DNA of 56,822 nt, taken from the NCBI GenBank assembly GCA_040901765.1, contig JBBDYG010000130.1:1-56822 (forward strand), read 5' to 3'. The position numbers were made by a program, and so were the translations under genes. The notes below the pieces were generated by a model, which was given only the letters and a program-made list of their open reading frames with translations, ran no database searches and had not been told where the DNA came from. This DNA comes from JBBDYG01 sp040901765 (lineage in GTDB: Bacteria > Planctomycetota > Planctomycetia > Pirellulales > Lacipirellulaceae). Positions 31,526-38,638 of this stretch are shown one piece after another; the stretch's first letter is position 1; the number at the start of each line of letters is the position of its first letter.

Positions 31526-32152
31526 CTATCGACCGAAGAGCGCCGAAACTGCGATTTGCGACCACGATTCGAAGCGGTCAAGCTCGGCGAGAATCTCCTC
31601 GACGGGCCGGAAACCGGCCTCCAGCATGTCGGCCTCGCGGGGCCGAACATCGGGTGTCTCGACGTCAAACAAATGCACGACGCCCAGGTGGACCTTCCCT
31701 ACTTCGGTTTCATCGTCGTTGATCAGTCCGACGCATTCCTCGCGGTAGGGCGTGTCGATAATGACTTCCTCGGCAAGTTCCCGCTCCAGCCCTTCTCGAT
31801 AAACGGCGTCGTGATGATCGGCCGCCTCGGCATCTAGTGTCGAAACATGGCCGCCGACGCCGACGCTCCGCTTGGCATGAAGCCGGCGCTCGCCCAGGCC
31901 GGTGCCGCGCAGGTAATCGAACAGCAGGACCGTGCCATCGGTATCGACGTAACGAAACAGCACGTAGGGAATGAGTTGCTTGAAGCTGGGGTCTTGCTCC
32001 ATGTCACTGCGAGGCCGGTAGCTGAGGTGCTCCGGATCAAACAGCCGCGGCAAGTAGCGGCCCGTGTCGCGCGAGAAGCCCTGGAAGTGCCCGATCTCGT
32101 GAAACAACCGCGTGGGCACAACGAGCACCTGCTCCGTGGCAACGAGCGACAT
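31526..32152 (-). CDS. Nudix-like phosphoesterase domain protein
   Basis: A 208-residue protein from ATG 32152, with AAAGGA 7 bases upstream. The frame is open further, but without a comparable site. The central region GVGGHVSTLDAEAADHHDAVYREGLERELAEEVII has the end of a Nudix box (REGLERELAEEV), but the spacing after GGHV is longer than in the canonical GX5EX7REUXEEXGU. Before it come VPTRLFHEIGHFQGF and LIPYVLFRY, after it VGLINDDETEVGKVHLGVVHLFDV. This is a Nudix-related protein of unknown substrate. It is separated from the cysteine desulfurase by a palindrome element and may or may not be co-transcribed. Confidence 0.75.
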   Translation of the reverse strand: MSLVATEQVLVVPTRLFHEIGHFQGFSRDTGRYLPRLFDPEHLSYRPRSDMEQDPSFKQLIPYVLFRYVDTDGTVLLFDYLRGTGLGERRLHAKRSVGVGGHVSTLDAEAADHHDAVYREGLERELAEEVIIDTPYREECVGLINDDETEVGKVHLGVVHLFDVETPDVRPREADMLEAGFRPVEEILAELDRFESWSQIAVSALFGR

Positions 32153-32301
32153 AGGGAATCCTTTCGAGGGGCGCGGATAAAGGGGCGAGGGATGAGGGCT
32201 TATTGTAGGAAAGATGCCCGCGGCGCGTGAGGGTGCCATTGCTCCGGCATTTGCCGGAAGGTCGTTTTGGGTGAAGTGCGCGACAGAAGTGAGCAAGTTA
32301 C

Positions 32302-32329
32302 ATTGACATTCGTGTCAATGCATGTCAAT
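32302..32329 (+). promoter_or_regulatory. inverted repeat and -35-like site before the first toxin gene
   Basis: ATTGACA (32302-32308), TTCG, TGTCAAT (32313-32319) form a perfect 7-bp inverted repeat, followed by another TGTCAAT half at 32323-32329. The left half contains TTGACA. The arrangement suits an operator for an autoregulating antitoxin; the -10 is not clear. Confidence 0.5.
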
Positions 32330-32338
32330 ATTCATTGG

Positions 32339-32590
32339 ATGGAAGTTCTGGTAACCGCGGCTGCCCTTGAGGAGTTTACGAAACTTCCGCGGGTGATCCA
32401 GACGCGAGTCATTCAACTCACGGGACGGCTTGCCCATTGGCCAAAGGTGAGTGGAGCCAAACCGCTGTCCGGGAATCTCGCAGGACACTATCGCCTACGG
32501 ACAGGAGATTACCGCGTACAATTCCGAGTCGATGGTGTGAACGTGATCGTCGAGCGGATTGGACATCGAGACGGGTTTTATGATGAATAG
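32339..32590 (+). CDS. RelE/ParE-superfamily toxin
   Basis: An 83-residue protein from ATG 32339 (ATG 32318 is an alternative giving 90). Typical RelE/HigB-fold sequence: AALEEFTKLPRVIQTRVIQLTGRLAHWPKV, KPLSGNLAGHYRLRTGDYRVQFRVDG, VIVERIGHRDGFYDE. The KPLSG..YRLR.GDYRV pattern with the following IGHR is characteristic of the mRNA-interferase fold. Its end overlaps the antitoxin start by about 10 bases, so the two are translationally coupled, toxin first. An inverted repeat upstream may be the operator. Confidence 0.9.
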   Translation: MEVLVTAAALEEFTKLPRVIQTRVIQLTGRLAHWPKVSGAKPLSGNLAGHYRLRTGDYRVQFRVDGVNVIVERIGHRDGFYDE

Positions 32591-32924
32591 CACAGCGAAG
32601 ATTCAAACGGTCGAGTTCGACGGCAAACGATTCGTGATTATGCCCGAGGCCGACTATTGGCAGATGGCAGCGTTGCCACCTACGAACGAGGCTGGCAATC
32701 GCCCAGCGGTGGCGGCGATGCGGGCGATCTTGGCCCGTGACATCGTGCGCGATCGAGAACGAGTGGGTTGGACGCAAGCTGAACTGGCGCGACAAGCGGG
32801 AATTCGGGGCGAGACTCTGAACCGCATCGAAACCGGCAAGCATTCGCCGTCCGTCGCCACGATCCAGAAGATCGATATCGCATTGCAACGGGCGACGAAA
32901 CAGAAGAAGCGACGCACGTCGTGA
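32580..32924 (+). CDS. HTH (XRE-type) antitoxin
   Basis: 114 residues from ATG 32580 (ATG 32583 is equally possible). It overlaps the toxin's final codons. The N-terminal part (VEFDGKRFVIMPEADYWQM) resembles the Phd/RHH-like start used in some antitoxins. A C-terminal XRE helix-turn-helix follows (RERVGWTQAELARQAGIRGETLNRIETGKHSPSVATIQKIDIAL). It would neutralise the preceding toxin and bind the operator. It converges with the HigA-like gene, whose stop is 10 bases away. Confidence 0.9.
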   Translation: MMNSTAKIQTVEFDGKRFVIMPEADYWQMAALPPTNEAGNRPAVAAMRAILARDIVRDRERVGWTQAELARQAGIRGETLNRIETGKHSPSVATIQKIDIALQRATKQKKRRTS

Positions 32925-32934
32925 AGCCACGGGA

Positions 32935-33336
32935 TCATTCAATAAACACTTCTGACGATACGCGGAATCGCTGTGCAAGTGCCCGAACTTGCTTGACACT
33001 CAGTTCCTGCTGACCTGTGAGATAATTCTTCACGGCTGTCCGATCACCAATTTCCGGCAGGTCGTCCAGGCTTAGTCCGTGCTCCTCCATTAAGTGAGCC
33101 AGTGCTGCCGAACCCGCAATATCTGGAACCCGCTCGTGCTCCTCTTCATAAGCATGGACGAGCGTGCCGAGTGTGTCGAGCAAACCGTAGAGGGGATGGT
33201 TTTCGTCGGTGCCCACGTCGTCAACAAGCGCATTAAGGCGCTCGACGGCGGTGCCGTGTTCCTGGTCGTTTCGCAGCGAGAGAATCGGGGCGATTGGGGT
33301 CCAATGCGTTTGGAGGTCGGCTGATAATTGTATCAT
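32935..33336 (-). CDS. HigA-like HTH antitoxin without adjacent toxin
   Basis: A 133-residue protein from ATG 33336, with GGAGG upstream. The N-terminal half is the conserved helical region of the COG5499-type HigA group (AVERLNALVDDVGTDENHPLYGLLDTLGTLVHAYEEEH). The C-terminal half is an HTH (LAHLMEEHGLSLDDLPEIGDRTAVKNYLTGQQELSVKQVRALAQRFRVSSEVFIE). Members of this group normally follow a HigB (COG4680-type) toxin on the same strand; here only 88 bases separate it from the divergent toxin gene at 33425. It is therefore an orphan antitoxin or a former module, possibly an anti-addiction factor. Confidence 0.88.
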   Translation of the reverse strand: MIQLSADLQTHWTPIAPILSLRNDQEHGTAVERLNALVDDVGTDENHPLYGLLDTLGTLVHAYEEEHERVPDIAGSAALAHLMEEHGLSLDDLPEIGDRTAVKNYLTGQQELSVKQVRALAQRFRVSSEVFIE

Positions 33337-33391
33337 CGCGTCAGCTCCTCCCGCCAAGCTATCCTAGCAGACAGTCCAGTAACGCCGCCAC

Positions 33392-33419
33392 TTGACTTAT
33401 GCACCAAAAATGGTACATT
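33392..33419 (+). promoter_or_regulatory. promoter with embedded inverted repeat for the second TA pair
   Basis: TTGACT (33392-33397), 16-base spacer, TACATT (33414-33419). Between and over them is ACCA-AAAA-TGGT (33403-33414), a short operator-like palindrome. The toxin ATG is 6 bases after the -10, so a leaderless or nearly leaderless transcript is implied if this promoter is real. Confidence 0.55.
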
Positions 33420-33424
33420 CTCTA

Positions 33425-33778
33425 ATGGATGGCGACGTTCGACTGCGAGTCGTGTTCTTCAGAACGGAAGCCGGAAACGAGCCGGTCCGCGTTTGGCTGA
33501 AGAAGCTTGATCAGAACGATCGCAAGACAATTGGCGAAGATATCAAGACGGTTCAATTTGGATGGCCCCTGGGAATGCCTCTGGTACGGAAACTCGATGC
33601 CGAACTGTGGGAGGTTCGGTCGAATTTGCACGACGGAATCGCGCGCGTCCTGTTCACAGTTCACCAACACATCATGGTCTTGCTGCACGGCTTTATCAAG
33701 AAATCGAAAAAAACGCCAGTCGCCGATCTGAACACCGCGAAACGGCGACTCGCACAGTTCAAGGAACAAGCGTCATGA
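33425..33778 (+). CDS. HigB/Gp49-like toxin (RelE superfamily)
   Basis: A 117-residue protein from ATG 33425; an upstream TTG at 33392 is in frame but lies in the likely promoter. The sequence RLRVVFFRTEAGNEPVRVWLKKLDQNDRKTIGEDIKTVQFGWPLGMPLVRKLDAELWEVRSNLHDGIARVLFTVHQHIMVLLHGFIKKSKKTP is typical of phage-derived Gp49-like HigB toxins: VR.WL..L......I..DI, G.P....L...LWE.R, .R..F.......LLHGF.KK. It is probably a ribosome-dependent mRNase. Its stop overlaps the antitoxin ATG as ATGA (33775-33778), ensuring coupling. Confidence 0.92.
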   Translation: MDGDVRLRVVFFRTEAGNEPVRVWLKKLDQNDRKTIGEDIKTVQFGWPLGMPLVRKLDAELWEVRSNLHDGIARVLFTVHQHIMVLLHGFIKKSKKTPVADLNTAKRRLAQFKEQAS

Positions 33779-34059
33779 AAAATCGTCATCTGGGCAGCGA
33801 CTTCGACGATTTCCTCAGCGAGCATGGCTTACTGGCCGACGCCGAGGCGGTGGCCATCAAGCGCGTGCTGGCATTTCAACTCGCCAAGCTGATGGAGAAA
33901 GAACAAATCTCAAAAGCTGAATTGGCCCGGCGGATGAAGACAAGTAGATCGGCTCTTAACCGCCTGCTCGATCCGCGAAATGCGTCCGTCACACTGCAGA
34001 CGCTCGAACGCGCGGCGCAGGCGCTGGGGAAACGATTGCGGGTGGAGTTCGCGGCTTGA
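33775..34059 (+). CDS. HigA-like XRE antitoxin
   Basis: A 94-residue protein whose ATG overlaps the toxin stop (ATGA). The first 30 residues (HLGSDFDDFLSEHGLLADAEAVAIKRVL) are followed by an XRE helix-turn-helix (FQLAKLMEKEQISKAELARRMKTSRSALNRLLDPRNASVTLQTLERAAQALGKRLRVEF). The N..VTL.TLERAA.ALG.RL pattern is typical of antitoxins paired with Gp49-like toxins. It probably represses the promoter at 33392-33419. Confidence 0.92.
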   Translation: MKNRHLGSDFDDFLSEHGLLADAEAVAIKRVLAFQLAKLMEKEQISKAELARRMKTSRSALNRLLDPRNASVTLQTLERAAQALGKRLRVEFAA

Positions 34060-34432
34060 ACGCTTGGCCTTGTCTTGCTCCTCGGGACCCGCCGCGCTTT
34101 TCAATTACTGGCAACTTTGGCTGAAGTACTGCGCAGCCTTCGAATGTAAAGGTTTGCCAGAATGTGGAAATCGAATGTGCCATCCCGGCCACCTGGGTGA
34201 GATAGTTGGGCCGGTTTTGGTCTCGCGAAGACTTACGCCAGCTACCGTCGATAACTCACCCCGGCACGGATGCTACTTCGGGGATTGGCGAAATCGCGCA
34301 GTTTGCCGGCGCGATATATTTTGCCAGTTCTACCGAACTTTCCAGGTCCACCGGACCGATTCTTTTTACTGCCAGGGAACGGTAGTGACTGCAAGAGTTG
34401 CGACCGTCCGAGCAGGGAGGTTCTGGCGACGG
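34060..34432. other. 373-base gap with no recognisable gene
   Basis: Open frames cross this stretch but have no Shine-Dalgarno, no codon bias resembling the neighbours and no family pattern. I see no strong hairpin, tandem repeat or promoter in it. Confidence 0.5.
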
Positions 34433-34732
34433 ATGCGGACAAACATCATTCGTTTGGACGACCTCAACGCAATTCGGTGTTACGTGAACTCGACGCTCAG
34501 TGCGCGAGACAACCTGCAGGTGGGCTGCTTTCCGCTCACCGAAAGGGTGCTCGTGCGGGGCGGCAGACCGTGTGGCATGTACTACTGCTTGCACGGTCCG
34601 CGGTCATTGCGGCTGGTTGCAATCTGGGAGACCGACTCGAACGCGATCCTGTTTTACAGCGGTGGCGGCGAACGGTTTCACAAGACACAACTGGAAGCCC
34701 CTCCAGAATTATGTACAGTACTGGCGGCGTGA
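34433..34732 (+). CDS. small conserved planctomycete-type protein
   Basis: A 99-residue protein from ATG 34433; GGAGG lies at 34416-34420, a little far. The frame is open upstream to 33980, but that part reads as shadow sequence over the antitoxin. The protein (IIRLDDLNAIRCYVNSTLSARDNLQVGCFPLTERVLVRGGRPCGMYYCLHGPRSLRLVAIWETDSNAILFYSGGGERFHKTQL) has the look of a small family I associate with planctomycete genomes: CG-x-YYCLHGPR and AIWE-x-D-x-N. No function is known. It precedes csrA but is separated from it by a promoter. Confidence 0.7.
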   Translation: MRTNIIRLDDLNAIRCYVNSTLSARDNLQVGCFPLTERVLVRGGRPCGMYYCLHGPRSLRLVAIWETDSNAILFYSGGGERFHKTQLEAPPELCTVLAA

Positions 34733-34738
34733 AGGCTT

Positions 34739-34787
34739 GGGTGCCTGGCTCGGCCAGTGCATTTTACCGGCAAAGCCCGTGGCACCC
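34739..34787. repeat. degenerate paired-palindrome element, CACTGGC type
   Basis: The left arm starts GGGTGCCTGGCTCGGCCAG. The right arm ends GCCCGTGGCACCC. Recognisably the 20890-20941 element with several substitutions, immediately after the small conserved gene. Confidence 0.65.
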
Positions 34788-34874
34788 GAGCGAATTGACC
34801 GAAGCCAGCCTAGCGTCGTCTCCTGCTCATTTAGTCGGGCCGCGGTCCCTTGGCCGCGACTCCAAGAAAGGCCA

Positions 34875-34923
34875 TTGACACCCCGGTCCAGCGTTAGTAT
34901 ACATAATATCACATTACTAACGC
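34875..34923 (+). promoter_or_regulatory. csrA promoter with overlapping palindrome
   Basis: TTGACA (34875-34880), 17-base spacer, TATACA (34898-34903). A perfect inverted repeat, GCGTTAGTA (34891-34899) and TACTAACGC (34915-34923) with a 15-base AT-rich middle, covers the -10 and the expected start point. It could be a repressor operator or a 5'-end RNA hairpin. Confidence 0.65.
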
Positions 34924-34963
34924 CGTATGAGCACACGGCCATTGAGCACGGAGGCCCCCCGCC

Positions 34964-35182
34964 ATGTTAGTGTTGTCCCGCAAAGAGTCGCAACGCATCC
35001 GTTTGGGCGATTCGATCGTCCTTACCATCGTAAAAATTGCCGGCGACAAGGTCCGCGTGGGCATCGAAGCCCCCGACAACGTGCTGGTGCTCCGCGACGA
35101 GTTGCAGGCATTCGAGACCGGCGCAGGAAAGCCGCCAACCGCCACGGTCCCCCTGCCCGCCGCGGTGAAGCAATCGGCGTAA
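34964..35182 (+). CDS. csrA: carbon storage regulator CsrA
   Basis: A 72-residue RNA-binding protein with ACGGAGG just upstream of the ATG; that GGA could also be a CsrA site allowing self-control. The family core is intact: MLVLSRKESQRIRLGDSIVLTIVKIAGDKVRVGIEAPDNVLVLRDEL, with Arg44-equivalent chemistry in VLRDEL. The C-terminal tail (GKPPTATVPLPAAVKQSA) is variable. As a homodimer it binds GGA in mRNA leaders to block or stabilise translation. No flagellar genes or fliW are nearby, so its targets here are unknown. Confidence 0.95.
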   Translation: MLVLSRKESQRIRLGDSIVLTIVKIAGDKVRVGIEAPDNVLVLRDELQAFETGAGKPPTATVPLPAAVKQSA

Positions 35183-35231
35183 TCGCACAGGCGCTGCGCT
35201 AACACTTAGCCGAGACGCGAAGCATGCGCGC

Positions 35232-37649
35232 TCAAAACGGCGATTGCAGTGATTCAATCGATTTCGGCGGTGGCTCAAGCAACTTCTCCACCGGCTCCAC
35301 TCGGAAGCTGCCTCCCCATTTGTCCCAGCGACCACTTGTGACGCCGTTGCGTATGGATGCTTCGTACTCGGGCCGGCCTTCCAAAATAGTGACGCGGACA
35401 ACACCCCGTTCCCCGTCTTGGAGCGCGCCCGCGTGGACTGCGGCGACAGCGAGCGAAGAATCGTCGGTGTACACCTCCGTGCCCCAAACCGGGCCGTTGG
35501 TTGTGCCAGTGACGATGGCTTGAAACGACTCACCGACTTTGCCGCGATTAGCGCGGAGTTGTGATTGGATGTCGCGATCTGCATTGGAACTGAGTACTGC
35601 CCACCCTCCGCTAAGCGACGCATCCGTCGGCGGTATGCCGGCACCGCTGATCACGAACTGAAAACTGCCTTCCCATGGTCCGTAGGAATGCGTGGTCACG
35701 CCGCGTGTCGTCGAGCCTTCGTAATCTGCACGTCCCGGCATGATTCTCACGCGAACGATCCCGGTCTGCCCCGGTTGCAAAATCCCCGCATGGACCGCCG
35801 CGGTCGCCAACGACGAGTCGTCCGTGTAAACGTCCGATCCCCAAACGGAGCCCGAAGTTTTGCCAGTCACTTTAAATGTCAGCGTTTGCCCTACGCGGTC
35901 CCGAAACTTTTTGAGGCTCCCCGGGTCGGACGACTGGACGCGGTTAGCTGACGCAGCCTTCGGGGGAACCTCAACGCGGAAACTACCCGCCCACTCGCCA
36001 TACGATGAAGTCGAAACGCCGTTGCGTATCGAACCCTCATAGCCCGCAGCGCCAGCAAGGATGACGACTTGAACAACGCCACGTTCCCCCGGCTGCAACA
36101 CCCCCGCATGCACGGCGGCGGCGGCAACCGACGAATCATCGGTGTACGGATTATTTCCCCACACGGTCCCCGACGTATCTCCGACAACCGTCAGCACAAT
36201 TCTCGTGCCGTGTTGGCCCCGAAACTGGGTCAAGTCGGTCGGAGTGCCGAGCGGACCTGCGGACGCATTCATCGGCGGTTGCAACTTTCGTATATGATCG
36301 CGAACTGCCACTGCTTCATCGAGCAACCCTTCGCGGGCGTAGCGATCTTGCAATGTCTTGAGCTCGCGGAGCAATGCACGACGGCGCTTGGCCGTTTGCG
36401 CTTCCGCGTTGCGGCGAGCTTCGGCTTCGCTCTGTTGGTATTGGCGATAGAGCTTTTGAGCGGCGTCCGGCAGTTCCGGTTCGGTTGACCGTCTGTAAGA
36501 ATCGACCAAACCGGCTCCGCTGGAATCGTAACGGTCCGCCGACGAAAGCTGCGACCAGGCAGGTAGCGCCATCGCGGCAAGGACGAGCGCGGCGAGTAGC
36601 CCGCCGCGGGAGAGTCGAAACGGGGTTTGGCCTCGAGCAATCATCTTCAGCCTCCTCTCAAATGCATGGCGGCCACTGGTCGTAAGGCCAATGGCCGGTA
36701 AAGGCGCCGACAACTTCGACACAAATTCGCACACGGCAAGCAACGCCTCGGCATACGCGCGGCGCCCCGCGGGCAGCGTTTCGACTACCCAGGCATCGCA
36801 TGCCAGTTCCGCGTTCTCGCGCAACTGGTGACGCACATACCAGAACAACGGGTTCCACCACCACACGCAGCTTGCGACGAGTTCCAGCCAACCGACCCAG
36901 TGGTCCCGCCGCTTCACGTGTGCTAGTTCATGAATGATTAATCCTTGGGTCGCCGTTCGGGAAAGCCGAAGTTCAGCCGGCCACAGCAGGCGCGGACGAA
37001 CGACCGCCCAGATGCACGGCGAACTGAGGCCGTTTACGATGCGGACCTCAATCGGCCGCGTACGAAATTGTCCTGCCATCTGGGCGAACTGTTCGGCAAT
37101 CTCTTCGCTCGGCAGACTTGATCCGCGCAGACGCAACGACATCCGCATGATGCGAAGCGCTTGGACCACTGCAAAACAGACCGCGCCGGCCAGCCACACC
37201 GCACCGCCCGTTCGCACCGACCACACCGGCCAAGTCTGAACCAATTGTGCAACCGGCGCTTCCGACGCTAATGGCGCCGGCCCGATTCCCACTGGCGCGT
37301 TGTCGATGACCATTGGTTCTGGCGGAACCACGTGCGACTGTGGGAAGTGGTCTTGATGTTCTATTGGCAAAGCAGCGACTGATTGCGGCGCATGTGTTGC
37401 ATATAAATCTCGCGACGCCGTCGAAGTTATGGTGTCGTCGTCGACGCTTGTTAGCGAGCCGGGCTGCACGAATACATTTGGCACACTCCACGGCCAGACA
37501 ACCAACGGTGGCGTGAGGAGCTTGATCAGCACTACCAGCCACAGCGCGTGCCGTGCGGCCGGACCAGGTCGAATCGCTTGGCATAGCGCGCAAACGACAC
37601 AGGCCAGCAGCATTGCGATCACCAGGCTTTGGCCGATCCACCACGACAT
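35232..37649 (-). CDS. BlaR1-like M56 metallopeptidase with three LCCL-like domains
   Basis: An 805-residue membrane protein. N-terminal helices (residues 1-60 and 145-175) are followed by an M56 peptidase domain with zinc-binding HELAH at 240-244, RRDHWVGWLELVASCVWWWNPLFWYVRHQLRENAELACDAW, and a further helix at 349-366. Residues 385-460 are Arg/Glu-rich and probably coiled. Then come three LCCL-like domains at about 472-562, 579-667 and 698-785. Each contains VWG-x-x-x-YTDDSS, AAAVHAG-L-x-x-G, V-x-I-x-x-G and Y-x-x-S-x-x-GV. In BlaR1/MecR1 the outer domain senses beta-lactams; here the sensor place is taken by LCCL domains, so another ligand is likely. It follows its BlaI partner with 3 bases between. 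Confidence 0.88.
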   Translation of the reverse strand: MSWWIGQSLVIAMLLACVVCALCQAIRPGPAARHALWLVVLIKLLTPPLVVWPWSVPNVFVQPGSLTSVDDDTITSTASRDLYATHAPQSVAALPIEHQDHFPQSHVVPPEPMVIDNAPVGIGPAPLASEAPVAQLVQTWPVWSVRTGGAVWLAGAVCFAVVQALRIMRMSLRLRGSSLPSEEIAEQFAQMAGQFRTRPIEVRIVNGLSSPCIWAVVRPRLLWPAELRLSRTATQGLIIHELAHVKRRDHWVGWLELVASCVWWWNPLFWYVRHQLRENAELACDAWVVETLPAGRRAYAEALLAVCEFVSKLSAPLPAIGLTTSGRHAFERRLKMIARGQTPFRLSRGGLLAALVLAAMALPAWSQLSSADRYDSSGAGLVDSYRRSTEPELPDAAQKLYRQYQQSEAEARRNAEAQTAKRRRALLRELKTLQDRYAREGLLDEAVAVRDHIRKLQPPMNASAGPLGTPTDLTQFRGQHGTRIVLTVVGDTSGTVWGNNPYTDDSSVAAAAVHAGVLQPGERGVVQVVILAGAAGYEGSIRNGVSTSSYGEWAGSFRVEVPPKAASANRVQSSDPGSLKKFRDRVGQTLTFKVTGKTSGSVWGSDVYTDDSSLATAAVHAGILQPGQTGIVRVRIMPGRADYEGSTTRGVTTHSYGPWEGSFQFVISGAGIPPTDASLSGGWAVLSSNADRDIQSQLRANRGKVGESFQAIVTGTTNGPVWGTEVYTDDSSLAVAAVHAGALQDGERGVVRVTILEGRPEYEASIRNGVTSGRWDKWGGSFRVEPVEKLLEPPPKSIESLQSPF

Positions 37650-37652
37650 GGC

Positions 37653-38039
37653 TCACTCTGCCTGCTGCAGTTCGTCGAAGAGTTTACGGAACTGGGCAAT
37701 CTCGTCGGCCGAGAATTGCTGTCCTTCAACTAATGCGTGGACGAGCGGGCTGGCCATTCCGTTGCAAACGCGATCGGCCACGTCGGTGAGTTTCCGTCGT
37801 AATAGCTCTTCGCGCGAAACAACCGACGCAAATCGGTGTGCGACTCCCCGCTTCTCGCTGGCGACATAACCCTTTTCTCGCAATCGCGTGAGCAGCGTAA
37901 GTACCGTGTTATAGGCCCACCGTCGCTTAAGCGGTCGGAGCTGAGCGTTGATCTCACGGACCGTCGCCGGTCCGTGTTTCCATAGCGCCTTAAGCACCTC
38001 TAGTTCGGCGTCGCTAATCGTTGAGAGGCTTTCACCCAT
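37653..38039 (-). CDS. BlaI/MecI-family transcriptional repressor
   Basis: A 128-residue protein from ATG 38039; the frame is open much further upstream, but the family begins just before LSDAE. Winged-helix sequence: SDAELEVLKALWKHGPATVREINAQLRPLKRRWAYNTVLTLLTRLREKGYVASEKRGVAHRFASVVSREELLRRKLTDVADRVCNG. The cleavage and dimerisation region follows (SPLVHALVEGQQFSADEIAQFRKLFDEL). It should repress itself and the BlaR1-like gene until the peptidase inactivates it. An inverted repeat typical of a BlaI operator is just upstream (38062-38091). Confidence 0.94.
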   Translation of the reverse strand: MGESLSTISDAELEVLKALWKHGPATVREINAQLRPLKRRWAYNTVLTLLTRLREKGYVASEKRGVAHRFASVVSREELLRRKLTDVADRVCNGMASPLVHALVEGQQFSADEIAQFRKLFDELQQAE

Positions 38040-38061
38040 GCGATATATGACGGCTTCACTC

Positions 38062-38091
38062 CTACGTTGTGTAGTTGGCGATTCTACTACA
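38062..38091 (-). promoter_or_regulatory. likely BlaI-type operator
   Basis: TGTAGT (38070-38075), 10 bases, ACTACA (38086-38091): perfect inverted repeat 31 bases upstream of the repressor start, overlapping a second CTAC-GTTGT-GTAG (38062-38074). Known BlaI/MecI operators are built of TACA/TGTA half-sites. Confidence 0.65.
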
Positions 38092-38372
38092 TCGCGTAAG
38101 AGGATGTCAACAGCGGTGTTAACTACGGTGCGGCTCGCCGTCTGTGCCTTCACCCCCTTGGGTTCCCGACACGGGCTCGAGTTTTGTCGCGCTCGTGCCA
38201 ACTTCCTAGCGCGCACAGGGTGGCAAAATGGCAAAATACACGAGAAAATCGGCAATTGGTCGCGGCGCGACCAGGTAACTTTACGGTCAAAACTCCCTCG
38301 TCCCCATCAGCGCGGACCTGCCAAACCGCCGATCAGCCAAAATCGTCAGAAACCCCCATTTAACATTTCTTT

Positions 38373-38401
38373 TTGACATTCCACCCGACCTGGGTTACAT
38401 T
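38373..38401 (+). promoter_or_regulatory. sigma-70 type promoter of the DUF1501 operon
   Basis: TTGACA (38373-38378), 17-base spacer, TACATT (38396-38401), predicting a leader of about 230 bases before the ATG at 38639. Apart from this and the BlaI operator, the 600-base gap 38040-38638 holds no gene or repeat that I recognise. Confidence 0.65.
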
Positions 38402-38638
38402 GCCGTTCGCTGGCTGGGCGACCGCCCGACCAGTCCCGCCTTTGATTTCACTGCGAGCGAGGGGTGGTTCGCCGCAGCAACCCACCTATAAGTCCATCCC
38501 AGATTGTGTCACTTCTGGCTTGTTAGAGAGCGATCCTGGTATTCGCTTTGCTAGCCAAGGCCATGTTTCCGTGAGATTGGTGAATGCTTGCGCGGATCGT
38601 GCCGCGTGGATTTCTAGCCGCGTACATCGGAGGTTGTT

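Noticed and set aside
32935..33336. Antitoxin partner of the RelE-like toxin at 32339
   Set aside because: It is on the opposite strand and belongs to the COG5499-type HigA group; the RelE-like toxin already has an overlapping antitoxin.
33980..34432. N-terminal extension of the small conserved protein back to 33980
   Set aside because: It overlaps the antitoxin in another frame and shows no conserved pattern; the recognisable protein starts at 34433.
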